A stretch of DNA of 5,825 nucleotides from an uncultured Collinsella sp. (lineage in GTDB: Bacteria; Actinomycetota; Coriobacteriia; Coriobacteriales; Coriobacteriaceae). The translations under genes were made by a program, and so were the position numbers. The notes under the pieces are model-generated. The model ran no database searches, was not told where the DNA came from, and worked only from the letters and a program-made list of their open reading frames with translations. The stretch covers positions 1-5,825 of the forward strand of contig CAKUCJ010000091.1 in NCBI GenBank assembly GCA_934643435.1. The letters run 5' to 3'. Shown here piece by piece: positions 5,165-5,825 of this stretch. Position 1 is the stretch's first letter; each line of letters opens with the position of its first letter.

Positions 5165-5825
5165 CTAGATGAAGAGCTCGCATTCTTTCCGCTCGACGCA
5201 AGCCTTGCTCAGCATCTGGGTAACGACGGCGAGTTTGCTGGGATCAAGCTTGCGAGTATCCTGCGGGCATACGGAGATGCAACGCATGCAGGAGATGCAC
5301 GTCTCGCCATTTACCTGCTTGGAATCGTCCTTGTCGATAGCACGAACAGGGCATGCTGCAACGCATGCGCCGCAGGAGACGCAGTCCTCCGTTGCCATTG
5401 GCACCATGGCGTGGCCTCCAGCTTGCTTATAAGGACGATTGCCGGGAATAGTGGGCTCGGATACATCCTCATCCAGCAGCTTGTACCGGATCTGCTGAGC
5501 AAGCTCGGCAAGCTGGGCCACATCCTGCGCGTCCGGTCGCCCAGCAGCGAACTGTCGAGCAACAGAATGTTCCGCAATGGCAGCAACTGCTGCAATCACC
5601 CTAAATCCAACGCGTTTTGCAACGTCCTCCAACTCTACAAGCGTGTCCTCAAACGCCCGGTTTCCGTATACACAGACCAGAACGACGCGCGCTCCGTTGC
5701 CGCGTACCATGCCCAAACGGTCGACCACCACGGCCGGAACTCTACCGGCATACGATGGCACGGAAATAACCGCCACGTCATCCTCCGTCATTGAGACGGC
5801 GCGAAAATCAAGCCCGCTATCAGTC
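5165..5825 (-). CDS. Flavodoxin-like / two-[4Fe-4S] ferredoxin protein (EFR1-type), 5' end cut off by window
   Basis: This is a probable cytoplasmic electron carrier joining a flavodoxin-like region to a bacterial 2x[4Fe-4S] ferredoxin. The first in-window ATG is at 5791, but the frame stays open to the edge and reads TDSGLDFRAVS before that Met, continuing into a typical flavodoxin-core stretch (VAVISVPSYAGRVP). The true start therefore lies beyond base 5825. Counting from the 5791 Met, VPSYAGRVP (residues 11-19) and VYGNRAFED (41-49) resemble the flavin-binding loops of this family. Two CxxCxxCxxxCP motifs follow: Cys137/140/143/147 (CVSCGACVAACP) and Cys165/168/171/175 (CISCMRCISVCP). All eight cluster ligands are present. 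The stop is TAG at 5167-5165. The partner enzyme is unknown. A repeat-rich gap separates it from the PTS genes, so I infer no functional link to them. The family is clear; the precise role is not. Confidence 0.88.
   Translation of the reverse strand, partial: TDSGLDFRAVSMTEDDVAVISVPSYAGRVPAVVVDRLGMVRGNGARVVLVCVYGNRAFEDTLVELEDVAKRVGFRVIAAVAAIAEHSVARQFAAGRPDAQDVAQLAELAQQIRYKLLDEDVSEPTIPGNRPYKQAGGHAMVPMATEDCVSCGACVAACPVRAIDKDDSKQVNGETCISCMRCISVCPQDTRKLDPSKLAVVTQMLSKACVERKECELFI

Noticed and set aside
5114..5794. Plus-strand open frame of 226 codons over the ferredoxin gene
   Set aside because: The minus strand has two perfect CxxCxxCxxxCP motifs; the plus frame is their shadow and starts in the repeat-flanking region.

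Overview
The window looks like chromosome from a fairly GC-rich, fermentative gut actinobacterium of the Coriobacteriia, with Collinsella as the best guess. That guess rests on protein flavour, strong avoidance of certain codons and the style of the intergenic repeats; it is an inference, because no rRNA or marker gene is present. All five genes lie on the minus strand, so the window is best read from right to left.

Right edge (5825-5165): the C-terminal part of a flavodoxin-like/two-[4Fe-4S] ferredoxin protein. Its reading frame runs off the window edge, so its true start is not visible. A roughly 400-base gap follows (5164-4763). It holds a large near-perfect inverted repeat (5037-5103), a tandem pair of degenerate 27-bp-period repeats (4980-5024), two CGGTATTTA direct repeats 21 bp apart, and a leader that can form two mutually exclusive RNA structures just before the first PTS gene.

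Centre and left (4762-275): a compact four-gene alpha-glucoside PTS cassette in the order EIIA (Crr-like, 170 aa), a BglG/LicT-type antiterminator with one RNA-binding and two PRD domains, EIICB of the glucose/maltose superfamily (538 aa), and a GH4 6-phospho-alpha-glucosidase (460 aa, with the CDMP motif). Together they would import and phosphorylate an alpha-linked disaccharide (maltose, a sucrose isomer or similar), cleave the 6-phospho-disaccharide to glucose 6-phosphate plus a hexose, and couple expression to sugar availability through PTS phosphorylation of the antiterminator. The unit closes with a GC-rich hairpin at 204-242. The left 200 bases carry no gene but contain several short inverted repeats.

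The genes themselves belong to known families. The parts worth a second look are regulatory: the leader upstream of EIIA has the topology of a PRD-antiterminator switch (an antiterminator hairpin overlapping the 5' arm of a possible terminator) but lacks the classical RAT sequence, and the gap before it carries a cluster of repeat elements sharing GTCCCT. I found no tRNA, rRNA, CRISPR array, complete insertion sequence or defence system.
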